From Tubulanus polymorphus (lineage: Eukaryota > Nemertea > Palaeonemertea > Tubulaniformes > Tubulanidae), in the NCBI RefSeq assembly GCF_964204645.1, contig NC_134030.1:6818278-6882277 (forward strand): a DNA stretch of 64,000 bases, in the 5' to 3' direction. The notes under the pieces are model-generated. The model was not told where the DNA came from, made no database searches, and saw only the letters and a program-made list of their open reading frames with translations. Made by a program: the position numbers and the translations under genes. Shown one piece after another: positions 1 to 11,807 of this stretch. Each line of letters opens with the position of its first letter. The stretch's first letter is position 1.

Positions 1-771
1 GACGACCGTCTGATAATGATTCTTAACGACCAATTGTTTATCGAAACTTTATAGCGGATAAATAAACAATATAAACACAAGGTATTTCCGTGATATTTTG
101 AATTTATTCGCAATTCATATTTAGCGCCATTCTCGCGAGATTATCAACAACCCGGAAATAAAATCCAAGCCCATCGCCAAACCCCTGTGGGCTTGGGTTG
201 GAAAAACACTTCCGTGTTCTCAAATCTCACTTCCATTCCTGTCCACAGATTTTCTGTCACCTCTCTTTGGCTCAATCATTCCACAATCCATCTTCTAGCT
301 TAGTAAAGTGCTGGATGAATATGGGATTGGAACTATACCATACCTCCTGTGGGATGGAAGACCTAGCTACGCTACGTGGCCATAAGACAGGTTAACAGGT
401 GTGACCCCAAATAAATCTGAATCTATCAGTGTAATGAATTTGATAGATGCGAGTAGTCTTATTAGGCACTTGGAAGGAGAGCGTCAGTCACTTTGAGCAC
501 AGGCCAATCATATACTGGAACTGATCAAAGATAGACGCCGTTGTCTGTTGGTTCATTTGGTTCAAGTCAAGGACTGATTTCTTGATTTCACAAGAACAAA
601 TTTCGTTTTCGATCTTGAGACAACGAAGGTTTGCTATCATTCAAAGCCTACTGTCTAACCCTTATAACACAAGCGCCACAAAGTTAGTGCAAAACTGCAG
701 GGATCTTACACACAGGTGGTATATTTGTTATTTAGTTAGAATTTGAAAACAACTGTTTTCATTGATTTTAG

Positions 772-3700
772 GTGCTTTTGGCCGCGGCTGTTTGCAACAA
801 GGCTGGTAAAGGTAAGCAAAGCTGTAAAGAACTAACATCTATGCAACGATTTTTTGGTGGATTACTTGAACCACCAGATTTACCTAATGCTTGTTTAAAT
901 TATTTCTTGGTCTAAAAGACTGGGCGTTTGGACTGTTCGTGGCCATTTTATTTGAACGCCATGAAATGGACTTTAAAACTAATGTGTTATGTTTTCTTAT
1001 TTTAGCCATTGTGTCGCGACAATTTGTCGAGATGACCCGTTCGCGCATTGAAGGCTTGTTGGCGGCATTTCCAAAATTAATGAACACTGGTAAACAGCAT
1101 ACGTTCGTTGAAACTGAAAGCGTGCGCTACGTGTATCAACCGTTAGAGAAACTTTACGTGCTTTTGATCACGACGAAAGCTAGCAATATTCTCGAGGATC
1201 TAGAAACTCTTCGTCTATTTGCGCGTGTGGTGAGTAAATTTTAAAGATTTAATCAACAGGGTTTTTATAGGTCAGAGAATTCCGGTTTGATTTTTCCCTA
1301 CGAGGAAAATCAAGGAATTCTTGACAATCATAGAAAAGGGGTGCCACTTTTCGCCAGTTTTTCACCAGTAAAACAACTGCTAATACCTCAAATGCTCTGA
1401 CTTTTCTGAAAATCATAGAAAAGAGGTGCCACTTTTCACCAGTAAAACAACCGCTAATACCTCAAATGTTCTGACTTTTCTGAAAATCATAGAAAAGTCA
1501 GGGTATTTCACTTTTAGTGTCTTGTTGTTTTTGCTTGTGACAAGTGCATATGTTTGAAATTTAACCAGGGAACTTGATGGTCAGGGGTCAGTAAAATATC
1601 ACAGAATATTCTATTCCTGATCTGTAAGAACCCGAATAAAGGAATTCCAGAAATATATTAACATTTGATATTTTTCTGTTTATGACAGATTCCTGAATAT
1701 TCGCGTAATTTGGAAGAAAATGAGATCATCAATAACGCATTTTCTCTAATTTTCGCGTTCGACGAAATTGTAGCTCTCGGTTATCGCGAGAATGTTAATT
1801 TGGCGCAGATTCGAACATTCACAGAAATGGACTCCCACGAGGAAAAGGTTTTCCAGGCTGTACGACAGGTAAGAGCTGCTTGATTCAGGTGGTCGCACAA
1901 TGAATGCCTTTAACAGGTTGTTCCATAGAGCTAAGTAATGGCAAACAGTACTGGTGTCGGCTTTTGATGACAGGTATTAATTTGAAATAATTCTTACTAG
2001 ATGGTCTAACTGTTTCTTGTGTTACAACCAGCAAAAGTCAGATAATGTCGAAAGTAGAGAAGCGTACCTGGTATTGATGTACATTGTGTAAACGATAGGT
2101 GACACCATTGTCCACTACACTAGACTCCACTTGCCATGATGATGATGACCTATGGGCAGCACTCCTAATACTCCGGAATTAGCTTGGCTAATCAGTCTTA
2201 GCTATTTGGACCTACGTCACTTAGTTTGACCAGGCAATCCCCGGTTATAGTACATCTTACTCGCGCATGAAGATCTTAATTTGAGATTCTCATAATTCAT
2301 TCCATTAAGACGCAAGAACGTGAAGCGAAGGAGAACATGAAACGCCGCGCGAAGGAACTGCAACAACAACGCCGCGAAATACAGAAACGAGGCGGTAAAT
2401 CGGCAGTCGGTTACGGCGGAGGCTTCGGTAGTAGTTCGATGAGTGGCCGCGTTGGCGTCGATTCAGGCATTGTTGAAGTCACGATGCCAGACATTCCGAA
2501 ACAATCTTACACTTCAGCACCAAGGTAATTGTAAAAGTTTTAAGTGAACATTTTAAACTTAGAAATTCCTAAGATTTAATCAGGGAATTTGCGTAATCAC
2601 ATGCAAAAATCAAGGAATTGGTAAATGGGCGTAAAGTAGGCACCCTGTTATTTGCGTAATGATGTGAACAAAACTGTATGAATGATGTTTCGACCTATTT
2701 GTTTTAGCAAACCAAGTGGAACCAGCCGGGCTATGAAATTGGGTAGCAAAAGCAAAGATGTTGATATGTTTGTCGATCAACTGAAATCTGAAGGACAACG
2801 TTAGTATCTGAGTTGATAACTTACTGTTCTCTGTTGATATCAAATCTAATATTCGTTGGTCATTGTTTGAGCGAGTGGTGTGGGCGATTGGTTAGAGGGC
2901 TTGACTCTGGGATGCCAGGTAGTGAGTTCGAACCCTGTATATGACCGTCGTGTCCTCGGGCAATCCTCATTACCTCTCTCCACCCACCAGTATATGGGTA
3001 CTGGCCTGATAGATGACTCCTGTGCGCCTGGTAGTTGCTCGGATGTTGCTTCTCCCCAAGCAGTGATGACCGATGCTTGGAATAGAGTGATAGGCTGGGG
3101 GTAATAGTACGAATTTAGAGCGCATTTGAACTAGACGACTCTGCTTAGGACACCTGCATTATTATTTTGACTTTATCATTATTAATTTGTAGAGGTTACC
3201 AGTACTAACGCGAAACCAACAGCAGTACAGAAGATTTCTACTCCCGCTGTCAATCAAGAAAGGTGAGTGTTCGTCGGTGTTTTTGTGAAAAAAATACTTT
3301 TCACAATATAATATTAACGGTCAATATTTTGCCGATTCAGTGTACATTTGAGAATGGAAGAGAAGATATCGTTGACAGCCGGCCGCGATGGTGGCCTTCA
3401 GAATATGGAAGTTCATGGTCTAGTCATGTTGCGCATCAGCGATGATACATTCGGGCGAATTAAAATCGGCGTCATTAATAATGATACGAGAGGAATCCAG
3501 TTGCAGGTAGGTTTTTCACATTCGCGAAATAATGAAAGGCTTTAAATGCATGAGAACCTTGTGTGTCTGCTTCACGTTTTGCTAGTTCTAAACTTCGAAA
3601 CTTGACTATTTCTAAACTTAAGTTCTGACTTGCGTAGCTTTTTAGTCAGCATTATAGAATTTCATGCGTGCATATTTTCAGACACATCCCAATGTTGACA

Positions 3701-5212
3701 AAAAGCTTTTCCAAGCTCAATCGACGATTGCTTTGAAAAATCCATCCAAGCCGTTCCCCGTAAACCAAGACGTCGGTGTTTTAAAATGGCGATTCCAAAC
3801 ACAGGATGAAGCGAACATACCTTTGTCGAGTAAGATTATCAAATTGTGATTTATTAGGGTTCGTGGCAGTTAGTCCAAGTGGTCGATTCTAGACCTTGAA
3901 AAGCATGAGCTCTGGCCAATGGCAATAATGTTTACAATTTTCCTCGCTTGCCTACAAACAAAAGGTTTTTGAGCTATCACCCTCTCCCTGAGCTGGGAAG
4001 AAAATGTCTAGTCATGAACCATTTCATGTACTCTCAACAGAAACCTTTGAAAGCTCTTTTGTTGAAAACAATAACAATTTCGGTCAAATCATGAGTTAAT
4101 GTTCTGTAGGACGAAAAAGTAAAATTCACGAATTTTATCAGGTCCTGTTAGTCGCATGAACCCTGCTTCAGCCATTCGGTGTCAGAATTCTGCTGTCATA
4201 TTTTTTGCTGACCATTCGTTACATTTCTAATTTAGTTAATTGTTGGCCATCGGAAAATGGGCCAACTTGTGATGTAAATATCGAATACGAATTGGAAAAT
4301 GAAGACCTCGAATTGAACAATGTTGTTATTAGTATACCAGTGCCGTAAGTAGAGTCGCTGTGTCGCTTCAGATATATACGAAATCTAAGAAAATCGATCG
4401 CGTCAATTGGATTGTTAGTTTTGTATTTGACGCAGGTCTGGAGTCGGCGCTCCGGTTGTGAATGAATGCGAAGGTGAATACACGCATGACAGTCGTAAGA
4501 ATATCCTCGAATGGCACCTCGACGTTATCGACAGTTCGAATAAAAGCGGTAGCATGGAATTCAGCATCAACGGGCACCCGGACGACTTCTTCCCAGTGAA
4601 TGTAACGTTTTCATCTCAACGACCGTTCTGTGAATTAGAGGTGAGCCATCGTAGTCCTATTGTCGATGCGGTAAACCTTGTCTTGGTCTGCATTGCGCAT
4701 TACCCATTTGAATCTGTACTAAGCCATAACAGGGTCCCTACGACTCTTTGATTCCCTAAAAACTCCTTCTAAACAGAAATTGTTTTTAAAAGTGCTTGAA
4801 ACTTCTTTAATTTGAGCAAGATGCCCAAAACTCTTTCAATTTTGAGGCAATTAGAAATGTTTGTAGTTGCATGGTTGGCTACAACCTAAATTGATCGAGT
4901 TGGGACCAGGATGTTTTCTTTACCTTATTAGGCAGTTACCGAATTGGAATCCATGTTTAGTGGGATAAAGGATAAAAATTTGCTTAAAAAACCACTGAAT
5001 TACAGGTTTACTGAGATAAACAGTACCTATTTTGGAGGAGTTTACTGTAATTGGGATATATATAAAGTGATATAGAAATGGGAGTAGAATTAAAATGATG
5101 TTTCTTTGTATTCTATTTACAGCTAATGGATGTTAAAACAATCGATGACTCCTCACCCGTCAAATTCTCGAAGGAAATTCTATTCTACGTGGAAAAGTAC
5201 GAAATAGTTTAA
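772..5212 (+). CDS. ARCN1: Coatomer subunit delta (archain), 5' partial
   Basis: Delta subunit of the COPI coat, which carries cargo from Golgi to ER and within the Golgi. Eleven exons are visible: 772-811, 1006-1229, 1689-1868, 2310-2524, 2708-2799, 3193-3262, 3341-3506, 3682-3829, 4236-4344, 4436-4640 and 5123-5212. Together they give 1,539 bp, or 512 codons plus stop. The first visible residues [13 protein letters not shown] match the family from residue 2. The initiator Met is therefore in an earlier exon, and no ATG followed by a GT donor lies upstream, so exon 1 is probably outside the window. Order: N-terminal longin-like region ([17 protein letters not shown]), a charged coiled segment ([16 protein letters not shown]), a linker, then the C-terminal mu-homology domain ([40 protein letters not shown]) ending EKYEIV. 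With Met added the length is 513 residues, close to animal orthologues. Introns are short, and one carries a SINE. Confidence 0.95.
1322..1500. repeat. Tandem duplication in an ARCN1 intron
   Basis: Two imperfect direct copies (about 1322-1406 and 1407-1480) and the start of a third. Each contains ATCATAGAAAAG, GGTGCCACTTTT, CCAGTAAAACAAC and CTAATACCTCAAATG, and ends CTGACTTTTCT. No coding potential was seen. Confidence 0.75.
2870..3125 (+). mobile_element. tRNA-derived SINE
   Basis: The head resembles a tRNA with a degenerate RNA polymerase III A box (TGGGCGATTGGTTAGAGG, about 2881) and a B box (GAGTTCGAACCC, about 2925). A non-tRNA body follows (TCCTCGGGCAA, then TATATGGGTACTGG). This is the usual SINE layout in invertebrates. 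It sits in the intron between ARCN1 exons 2708-2799 and 3193-3262, in the sense direction. The 74-codon frame across it is not a gene. Confidence 0.8.
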
Positions 5213-6759
5213 ATTCGCTGTGCTGCTTCGAACTTTACAAACTCTTGATAATACATGCGTATGTCTACATATTATGTCGATACGTCGACGTTGGTTAGTT
5301 TAAGCCAAATATTCGAACTATATCTCCTGCATTTAACGGAATTGCAAGTATTTTTCAATCCAATTGTGCTATTGAAGATATTTACAGTTGCGTAAAATGT
5401 TGAAAAAAAGCGATCTATTGAGAAAGCAGGATTCTCTCGCACGACGGGAAGTTTGTTAGACGTCAGTTTTAGTTTGAAAGCTTGGAGACTGCTTCACACT
5501 TGTCGGTTAAGATTAGACATTTGTACACGAGTGTTTAATTTTTATGAGACTGTTATTCTTTGATTTAATGTTTATGTGATTTCTGAGGTTTTGGTTGGTA
5601 CCAGCTATGATGTTTTGAATCTAATCATTATTGTCCTTATTTTTTGTATCAATAGGCATCTAATTGATCTGGACAAACAACTTGTATATACTAAACCATT
5701 AAACTTTTGTTTTCACTAACTTTTGACTGTTGGATCTCACCCAAATGAGAAAATTTAATTAATTTCATACAGGATAAAGTGATCTATGGGTTTGTTGTAA
5801 TGAACAGATTTTCTGGTCCCCCAGAGTATTAAAGCTCTTGTATCATCCTCAATCTCCATTCATTTGAAACAATGAGTTTATTGTGTCAGGGTTTTCACTG
5901 TTTAAACAGAAAGTGTCAATTTTTGTGCAAAGGTTTATTTATATTTTACGCAATGGGAGATATAATGATCGAATAAAATTGTCATATAATATATCAAAAA
6001 AAGTGTCAACTTTGTTGCATAGGGTCAATACCAAAATCCAATATAGTGATAGAAATATAGAAGAGAATCCCTAAAACTTCTGAAAGTTTCAATGAAAGAA
6101 TTATTATGGGTATATCAACACACTTTCAAAAGGAGAAAGCTTGAGAAAATCTGAAAGATGGATCCTGAGATTTTTCTGACTACTATACGTATGTTCTGCC
6201 AATCGCCATAATGGTCCTAGTTCAATTTCATAAGAAAACTTCAAGAATGTGGCAGACACTATGTAAGATTCATTTTTTATTGGAAATGCACATGATAAAA
6301 AGATGATGTTACAAATTATCAGTTACAACGGACAGAGTGTATCAAAATCTCCGGTGAACCAGTAATTACATCACATGGTCATGGACGGAATTTAACAAAA
6401 TATGTATCACAGTAACAAGTAATTACGTTATTTAAAATAACAGTGGAACTTCGTTATAACGAACTTGGATACGATTCATCGGATGTAACAAATGTAGAAT
6501 TCTATCCCGATGATTGAATTAATTTCTTACTGTGGGTTATAATGAACAGATTTTCTGGTACAATTATGGTTAAGTTCGTTGTAATGAGGTTCCCCTGCAA
6601 CTCATACAAATAGATGTTACAAATTATCAGTTACAACAACAAAGATTTATTAGTCCCCTATATGTATTGTAACAAGATTCTATTGTATTAAATCCTCTGT
6701 GGAACCAGCAATAACAACACACGGGTCATGGACGAAATTAAAAAATGCATGTATCACAG
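5213..6759. other. ARCN1 3' UTR and convergent intergenic region
   Basis: ARCN1 (+) and TBCEL (-) converge here. A polyadenylation signal ATTAAA lies at 5698-5703, about 490 bp after the ARCN1 stop. Part of the TTCGTTATAAC-type repeat occurs near 5770-5840 and a full copy at 6441-6595. The stretches 6300-6420 and 6605-6765 are diverged direct copies of each other: both contain GATGTTACAAATTATCAGTT, GGTCATGGACG and ATGTATCACAGT. No gene seen. Confidence 0.6.
6441..6595. mobile_element. MITE-like element with GTGGAAC..TTCGTTATAAC ends
   Basis: The terminal inverted repeats are CAGTGGAACTTCGTTATAAC at the left and GTTCGTTGTAATGAGGTTCC at the right. Inside is GGTTATAATGAACAGATTTT. A related copy lies at 7621-7801 and a fragment at about 5770-5840 (TTGTTGTAATGAACAGATTT). 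Non-autonomous; no transposase frame. Confidence 0.65.
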
Positions 6760-9731
6760 TTATGCCTTTCGCGTCAGCACAAATATATCCCCGTCATCAA
6801 CTCTGTAGGAATGCAACCTACGAGAACGACCAGTAGCATGATCCATATGTAAATATATAGGTGCATCACCGCTGAAATGACTGACGGTGAATTTTCTCGG
6901 CGGTAAGTCCGTGAATCCTTTTAATCGTTCCTTAAATTCGGACAGAGTCCAGTTCAAATCGACCCTGAACACTTTCACCTTGTTTTCGAATTTGATTTGA
7001 ACAGTCGTCTGTTTATGCGAACTTAAATCCACTTCAACCAGAGCGTTTAATTTGCCGTGTTTCATTTCTAATTCGTCGAATCTGATTCGAAAATAAAGAG
7101 GAATTAAAACGTCATCTCAGACCTGAATTCTCTGCGATCGAAAAAGCCGCCATTTTGTTTTTTGATCTATCGATGAATCCTACTGTCACAAGTGGCATCT
7201 TGCAAATCGAATTAAAGCGTCATGAGGAGTGGTTTGGCTGCGTTTGTTCCGTGTTGATACGAGTTGCGTAAATGAAAACACCAAAAAGCAATGATTTGGA
7301 AATATCTGACAATTTTGGAGCATGCGTTGCATACCGGTTTGTGAACCCCCTGGCCCCCGATTCATTCTGCAAAATCTTTACCTTGCTGGCTTTTCAGCTT
7401 TATTCATATAGTGTCTAAGAAAAGCCCGTTCTGCATCTTCGCGTTCTAAATCTTTAACGCTACTTCCGTTTAGTCGGGTGATGGCTGGAAGTCGAGCTAG
7501 GACAAACATGCGCCGTTGTTTTTCGTTGTAATCCTGAAATGATTACCCGGGTCCACTACGTACGATTTATCAATATAATCAGTTAGATACAGTGAGACTG
7601 CTAGAGCAAGTAGACATATACCGTGGAACCTCGTTACGACAACCTCGGTAATAATGATTTATGGATAATTAGAAACCTAGAATTTCGCCCCAGCTAAAAA
7701 TGTTTTACGTTTTGATAAATTCAAATTGGATATAACAAAACTATCGGTTATGACGAACAGATTTTGTGGTCCTCTGAAGTTTGCTGTAACGAGGTTCCAT
7801 TTTACTACCAGTATACCTGAAGCAGTGGAATTCCTTGCAGTCTAATTTCCGTTAGATTTGGGAATGATGCTAATTCCTGCACGGCTTCCCAGTTCGATAC
7901 TAGCGTGTTACTGACCGAAAGTGTTTTCAAATTAGGAAATGTATCAGCATTCGTTCCCAACTCATCAATCGAAAAATCTTCCAGTTTGTTCTCGGTTACG
8001 ACTAAATTCTGAAGCTTTGGGAACATATTGCCTAGTTTGCCGATTTCACACCATTTGGTGATGTCAGTTTTGTTCATATGCAGGGTTTCTACAGTATCAT
8101 ATGTACGGAATGTCTTTGCATCATTATTTGTTTGAGTCATTGGCAATTTCACGCAATCATAACTGTTCAAACTCAAATGCAGTTCTTTTAGCCTGGAAAA
8201 ATAAATAGACAGGCAACAAAGTAAATGAAAAAGTCCTCTAGAAATTGAGTTCCATTCAACAGAGACACAATGGATAAATTGGGTACCATTCGAAACTTAT
8301 GCATCTTGGCTTCAGGAAATCGATATGAAAACTGGTGCAATTTCCAATTAGGAAATAGTAGATTCCTGATGACTTTGCACTGGTCGGTGTACTAAAGGAG
8401 TATACGCTTCAAATTGTACATTTCAGCTTTGATGTGCAGTAATTGTATATCAATGATACATTGTAATGATAATTTATTTTCTGATATAGCACTACATAGC
8501 TTTATAATTTGACAACTTACTTCGGCAATGTGTCCAAAACTATGAACAAAGTGTCCCATGATGCTTGGCAACCATTAAGAACAAGATGAGTAAGTTGAGG
8601 ATATGGGTGCTTGCAGTGATCTGCATTCAAAACGCTGCTCAGTGGGTTGAAACTCAAATTCAAATGTTTAAGCGATGTTAGACATTCTAGGATTTTCATC
8701 ACCTGCAAACAAATCAATGATTTACCAGTCGAGCTCTGGTTTTTTTCACAGAATGAACCCTGTGACTAAGTCTGAATACCAGACAATCTCGAATTCCCCT
8801 ACGAACCCATTGTTTGGAAATAATGGCTAGATACTAAATTAGCTAATTCGTGCTAGTTTTCTAGTTTTATTGCGGTGGTGTAATATAAGTATTTTTCGTG
8901 TAGCCTATTCTGTTGTAACGGTACCTCTTCCCAGCTGCTGATCTCATTGTTTGAGAGATCAAGTTCAGTGATTGATTGACTAAATTTCCGCAAGTCTTCA
9001 AGGTTTTCTGCAGCTGATTTGATACGACGACTCGCTAGAGACACAAGCGGTGGCAATCTTAAATTTCCTGAACCTAGGAAAGAATTGAAAGTTTTATTGT
9101 AATTACATGGTATTCCGATATGATGTTAAGAAACACCCTCCCTCGACAGGGATTCCAACCAGAGGTCTATTAGGAAGACATCAGCTTTGAATAGGGAAAT
9201 CTAAAGGTATCATAAAAGGTTGAACATATTTTTGAGAGGATGTAAGTGTAAGGCATCTGAATACCTAATGAGCCCTTGTGAAATACAAAATTGAGTAAGA
9301 TGGTCACTAACCAGGCACTTAAAGCTTTGCATAGTCTGAATACCAGTCATTTTTACGGGTTCCCCTCAGGAACTGCGGCTAGGTACTAGACTTAGCTTAG
9401 AACTATCAAAATATTCTCACTCACTGATAGTCAGTAACCTGACTGGTTTAGTTTCACGATCGGATATTTTCACAAACCACATACCATTTTATAATCGGTT
9501 GGTATAAGCCCATCCGATTATAAAAAGCTTACCACCAACGAGTAGGTTACTAACTATGACAGACACTACTGCTGTGGACACACAGTTACGGTAGTTCTGT
9601 CTGGAGTAGATGTTGTTACCTGCTGCAACGGGTTTCTTTGGAGCTAAAATCTTCCACGAAACATCGATAGATTGGTCTGCAGCGTCGTCTGCATATTTAT
9701 CATGTATTTCCTTCACCAAAGTCGAAGTCAT
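6760..9731 (-). CDS. TBCEL: Tubulin-specific chaperone cofactor E-like protein
   Basis: LRR plus ubiquitin-like protein of the TBCE-like family, known to destabilise tubulin dimers and regulate microtubule stability. Six minus-strand exons: 9731-9620 (or to 9533), 9073-8925, 8702-8521, 8192-7817, 7533-7382 and 7081-6760. The model with the short exon 1 is 430 residues, close to vertebrate TBCEL (about 424). Leucine-rich repeats show as ITELDLSNNEISSWEEV, LKHLNLSFNPL and TEIRLQGIPLLQ, followed by the LRR-cap-like ARLPAITRLNGSSV. The last exon is the ubiquitin-like domain (HSYRVDDGDIFVLTRKA). There is no CAP-Gly domain, which separates it from true TBCE. Exon 1 has two in-frame phase-1 donors: GTAACA after 9620, which fits family spacing, and GTAAGC after 9533, which is the stronger consensus and adds 29 residues. 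Confidence 0.93.
7621..7801. mobile_element. MITE-like element with GGAACCTCGTTAC ends
   Basis: Inverted ends CCGTGGAACCTCGTTACGAC and GCTGTAACGAGGTTCCAT surround GGTTATGACGAACAGATTTT, which matches the interior of the 6441-6595 copy. It lies in the TBCEL intron between exons 8192-7817 and 7533-7382. Confidence 0.65.
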
Positions 9732-10363
9732 CTTTCTTCTCTTTGGTGTTTACATACTAGTGTGGCGTTTTGGAGTGAGTCAGTTTTCTATTTACGAGTT
9801 TGACATAAACCCGGAAGTGCTTAACAAAGCTCCCCAGAACTCGTGACGTCATTATGTTTGAATTCTGGCATCACACGTTGGGTTCGAATCCATAAATATA
9901 CGAATATGTACTGAATTGTCTAAAATGAAATGATGGCGCGCTAAAAAGAATTTAGACGTACAAACGGATTCGCAGGGATCTAATGGGAGGCTTAAGTAAA
10001 GGCTTCTCGCGCGGCCCCCTGGCCAGCACCCGGCGCCGTGATAAGTTCTTACACGATTGATTCATTGCAAAAAATGATCCACGGCAAACGAAAGAAAATA
10101 TCACACATTATTAAACAGGAAATTGTAAGCAAATAGGCATTGGGTCCAGCCAGTGGTCAGATCTTTCCGTCTCGATCTATGATTGAGCCGTACGGTACAG
10201 AACGAAACAGGGGGTTTGATTTTGAAATCGGAAATCGACATCGAAGTAAAGATATGTATAGTTGTGGGATTGGTTGTCGAGGTTTTGTTTATCGAACATA
10301 TAGGAAATTTTGAGTTAGGTTCATAAAACAATTTCACTATAACCGGCAAAGTGACTGGCAGAC

Positions 10364-10516
10364 CGTAACCGTTAAGTGCTGCCGCTAGAAATGTTATTAG
10401 CGGTGAATACATGAACTAACTTTACCGCGCCATATTCCTACTGTGGCATGCGAATAATAAGTTAGTTCACATATTAACCGTCTACGATATATCTAGCGGC
10501 AGCACTAACGGTTAAA
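10364..10516. repeat. Inverted repeat (decayed foldback/MITE)
   Basis: TAACCGTTAAGTGCTGCCGC at 10366 pairs with the reverse complement of TCTAGCGGCAGCACTAACGG near 10492. An inner pair GAACTAAC / GTTAGTTC (about 10411 and 10471) extends the palindrome. No open frame inside. Confidence 0.6.
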
Positions 10517-11451
10517 GAATTGTTGATAATGAGAGCAATGATCAGGTAGCCTAAATGGAAAGCCTTCAATAGGGGACAATAGTAGATCGGATCAGTTTTT
10601 CGCGACTGTTGAATAATTATATGACATTGGCTTTAATGATTAACCTTTGAATGGATTGCAGAATTCAAACTATTCGCTATTGCTTTTAGCGGTAAAGTGA
10701 GCGTACGCGATTCTCTTAAGACCGGAGTTCGGATATGAAATGTAGTGTACATGCTTAAGTTCATATCATCGCTTTTTGATATTTTTCATAAATGTATTTC
10801 ATAGAGTTTATAGTCTACAGTATGGCCAGGTTTAATGTCTAGAAAGCGGTCCCTCTTCGATCCCTGCATCAAGATAAATTCTAAATTTTCTCCGCGTGGT
10901 GCGCATCATCACGGTTCTCGTGTGCCGTGCGTTGCTATTGACAATCAATATCAGGAGCCATGGCAGTTGCAGGAACGGCAACCATTAGTCGCTGGCATGC
11001 CTACCCGGCACTGTACTGAGGAGGCATAGTTGACGCTGGAATAACAGGTATGTATGCCCGGGTATGTCTCTATGTGGTCGTGTAAGGTCAAAATTGACAA
11101 GTTCTATGAAATTATTCAGCCTACTTATTCAGCTTAAATGTCTGAAGAATCGATTTCCTGTAAGGGAAGCAATATCTCCGTCGTGTCGGTGGTTCAGGAT
11201 TGGTCTTATTTTGTTCAGACTGGATCATTTGATTCTCAAACTCTTTTAAAATGAGTAAGAATGTTTGCGGGATGTTCCGATGGAGCGATCTTTCAGTGTG
11301 CAGCTGGACCTTGAGATCAGGTACGATAATTTACATAAATTCTTCATTGCTTTGTAGTTTTTATGTACGTTGTCGTGTGTTGGAGGTTCCCACGGGCATT
11401 CTTGACAATCGTATCTCTATGGTGATGGAATCATTGAATAAAGCCATCGGA

Positions 11452-11807
11452 TTCGATCGCCGTGTGGTCAATTGAGGAAACCGATGCCGGTAGCCTACTC
11501 AGTGCGCTTTCCAAGTGAATACTAAAACTAACCAATTGACAATGTCCATGTGGATGAATGGACCGTCGCAGAAACGAAGGTTTTTTATCATCATGGTTGT
11601 AATTGTGATCGTTGAAATTTTCATATTAATCTACATTATATCGAAGGAACATCAAACAATGGACTCTCCGAATCTTTCAATTCTATACCGAGAAATCAGA
11701 AACCGCAAGCTCAAGCTCACGAAATCGAATTGGGAGCTATCTCGCGTTGTTTTACCAGACGCATCTCGGATCCGCAGGTAATTTCGATCGCCGTGTGGTC
11801 AATTGAG
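11452..11807 (+). repeat. 25-bp exact direct repeat, 331 bp apart
   Basis: The sequence from TTCGATCGCCGTGTGG to TCAATTGAG occurs at 11452-11476 and again at 11783-11807 without mismatch. The second copy starts a few bases after the putative donor of the 11542-11777 exon. The flanks are not similar, so this is a short duplication. Confidence 0.7.
11542..11777 (+). CDS. Candidate first exon of a type II membrane protein (orphan)
   Basis: The ATG at 11542 opens MSMWMNGPSQKRRFFIIM and runs to a GTAATT donor at 11778 (236 bp, phase 2). It encodes a basic N-terminus (QKRR), a strongly hydrophobic stretch of about 20 residues rich in I and V, then a charged stem (EIRNRKLKLTKSNWELSR). This is the layout of a type II signal anchor, as in Golgi enzymes. 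I found no convincing downstream exon, so the gene may be decayed or spurious. Function not assigned. Confidence 0.3.

Noticed and set aside
198-395. 65-codon open frame in the left flank as the missing ARCN1 first exon
   Set aside because: The ARCN1 first exon should end in ATG followed at once by a GT donor. None is found in 1-770, so the exon is probably outside the window.
2880-3104. 74-codon open frame, or a functional tRNA gene, at the SINE head
   Set aside because: The A and B boxes sit in a tRNA-like head, but the acceptor and anticodon arms do not fold well and a SINE body follows. The open frame has no coding support.
10101-11029. Open frames at 10101-10412 and 10835-11029 as genes
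   Set aside because: No domain, no splice partners; the first overlaps the inverted repeat. Treated as non-coding.
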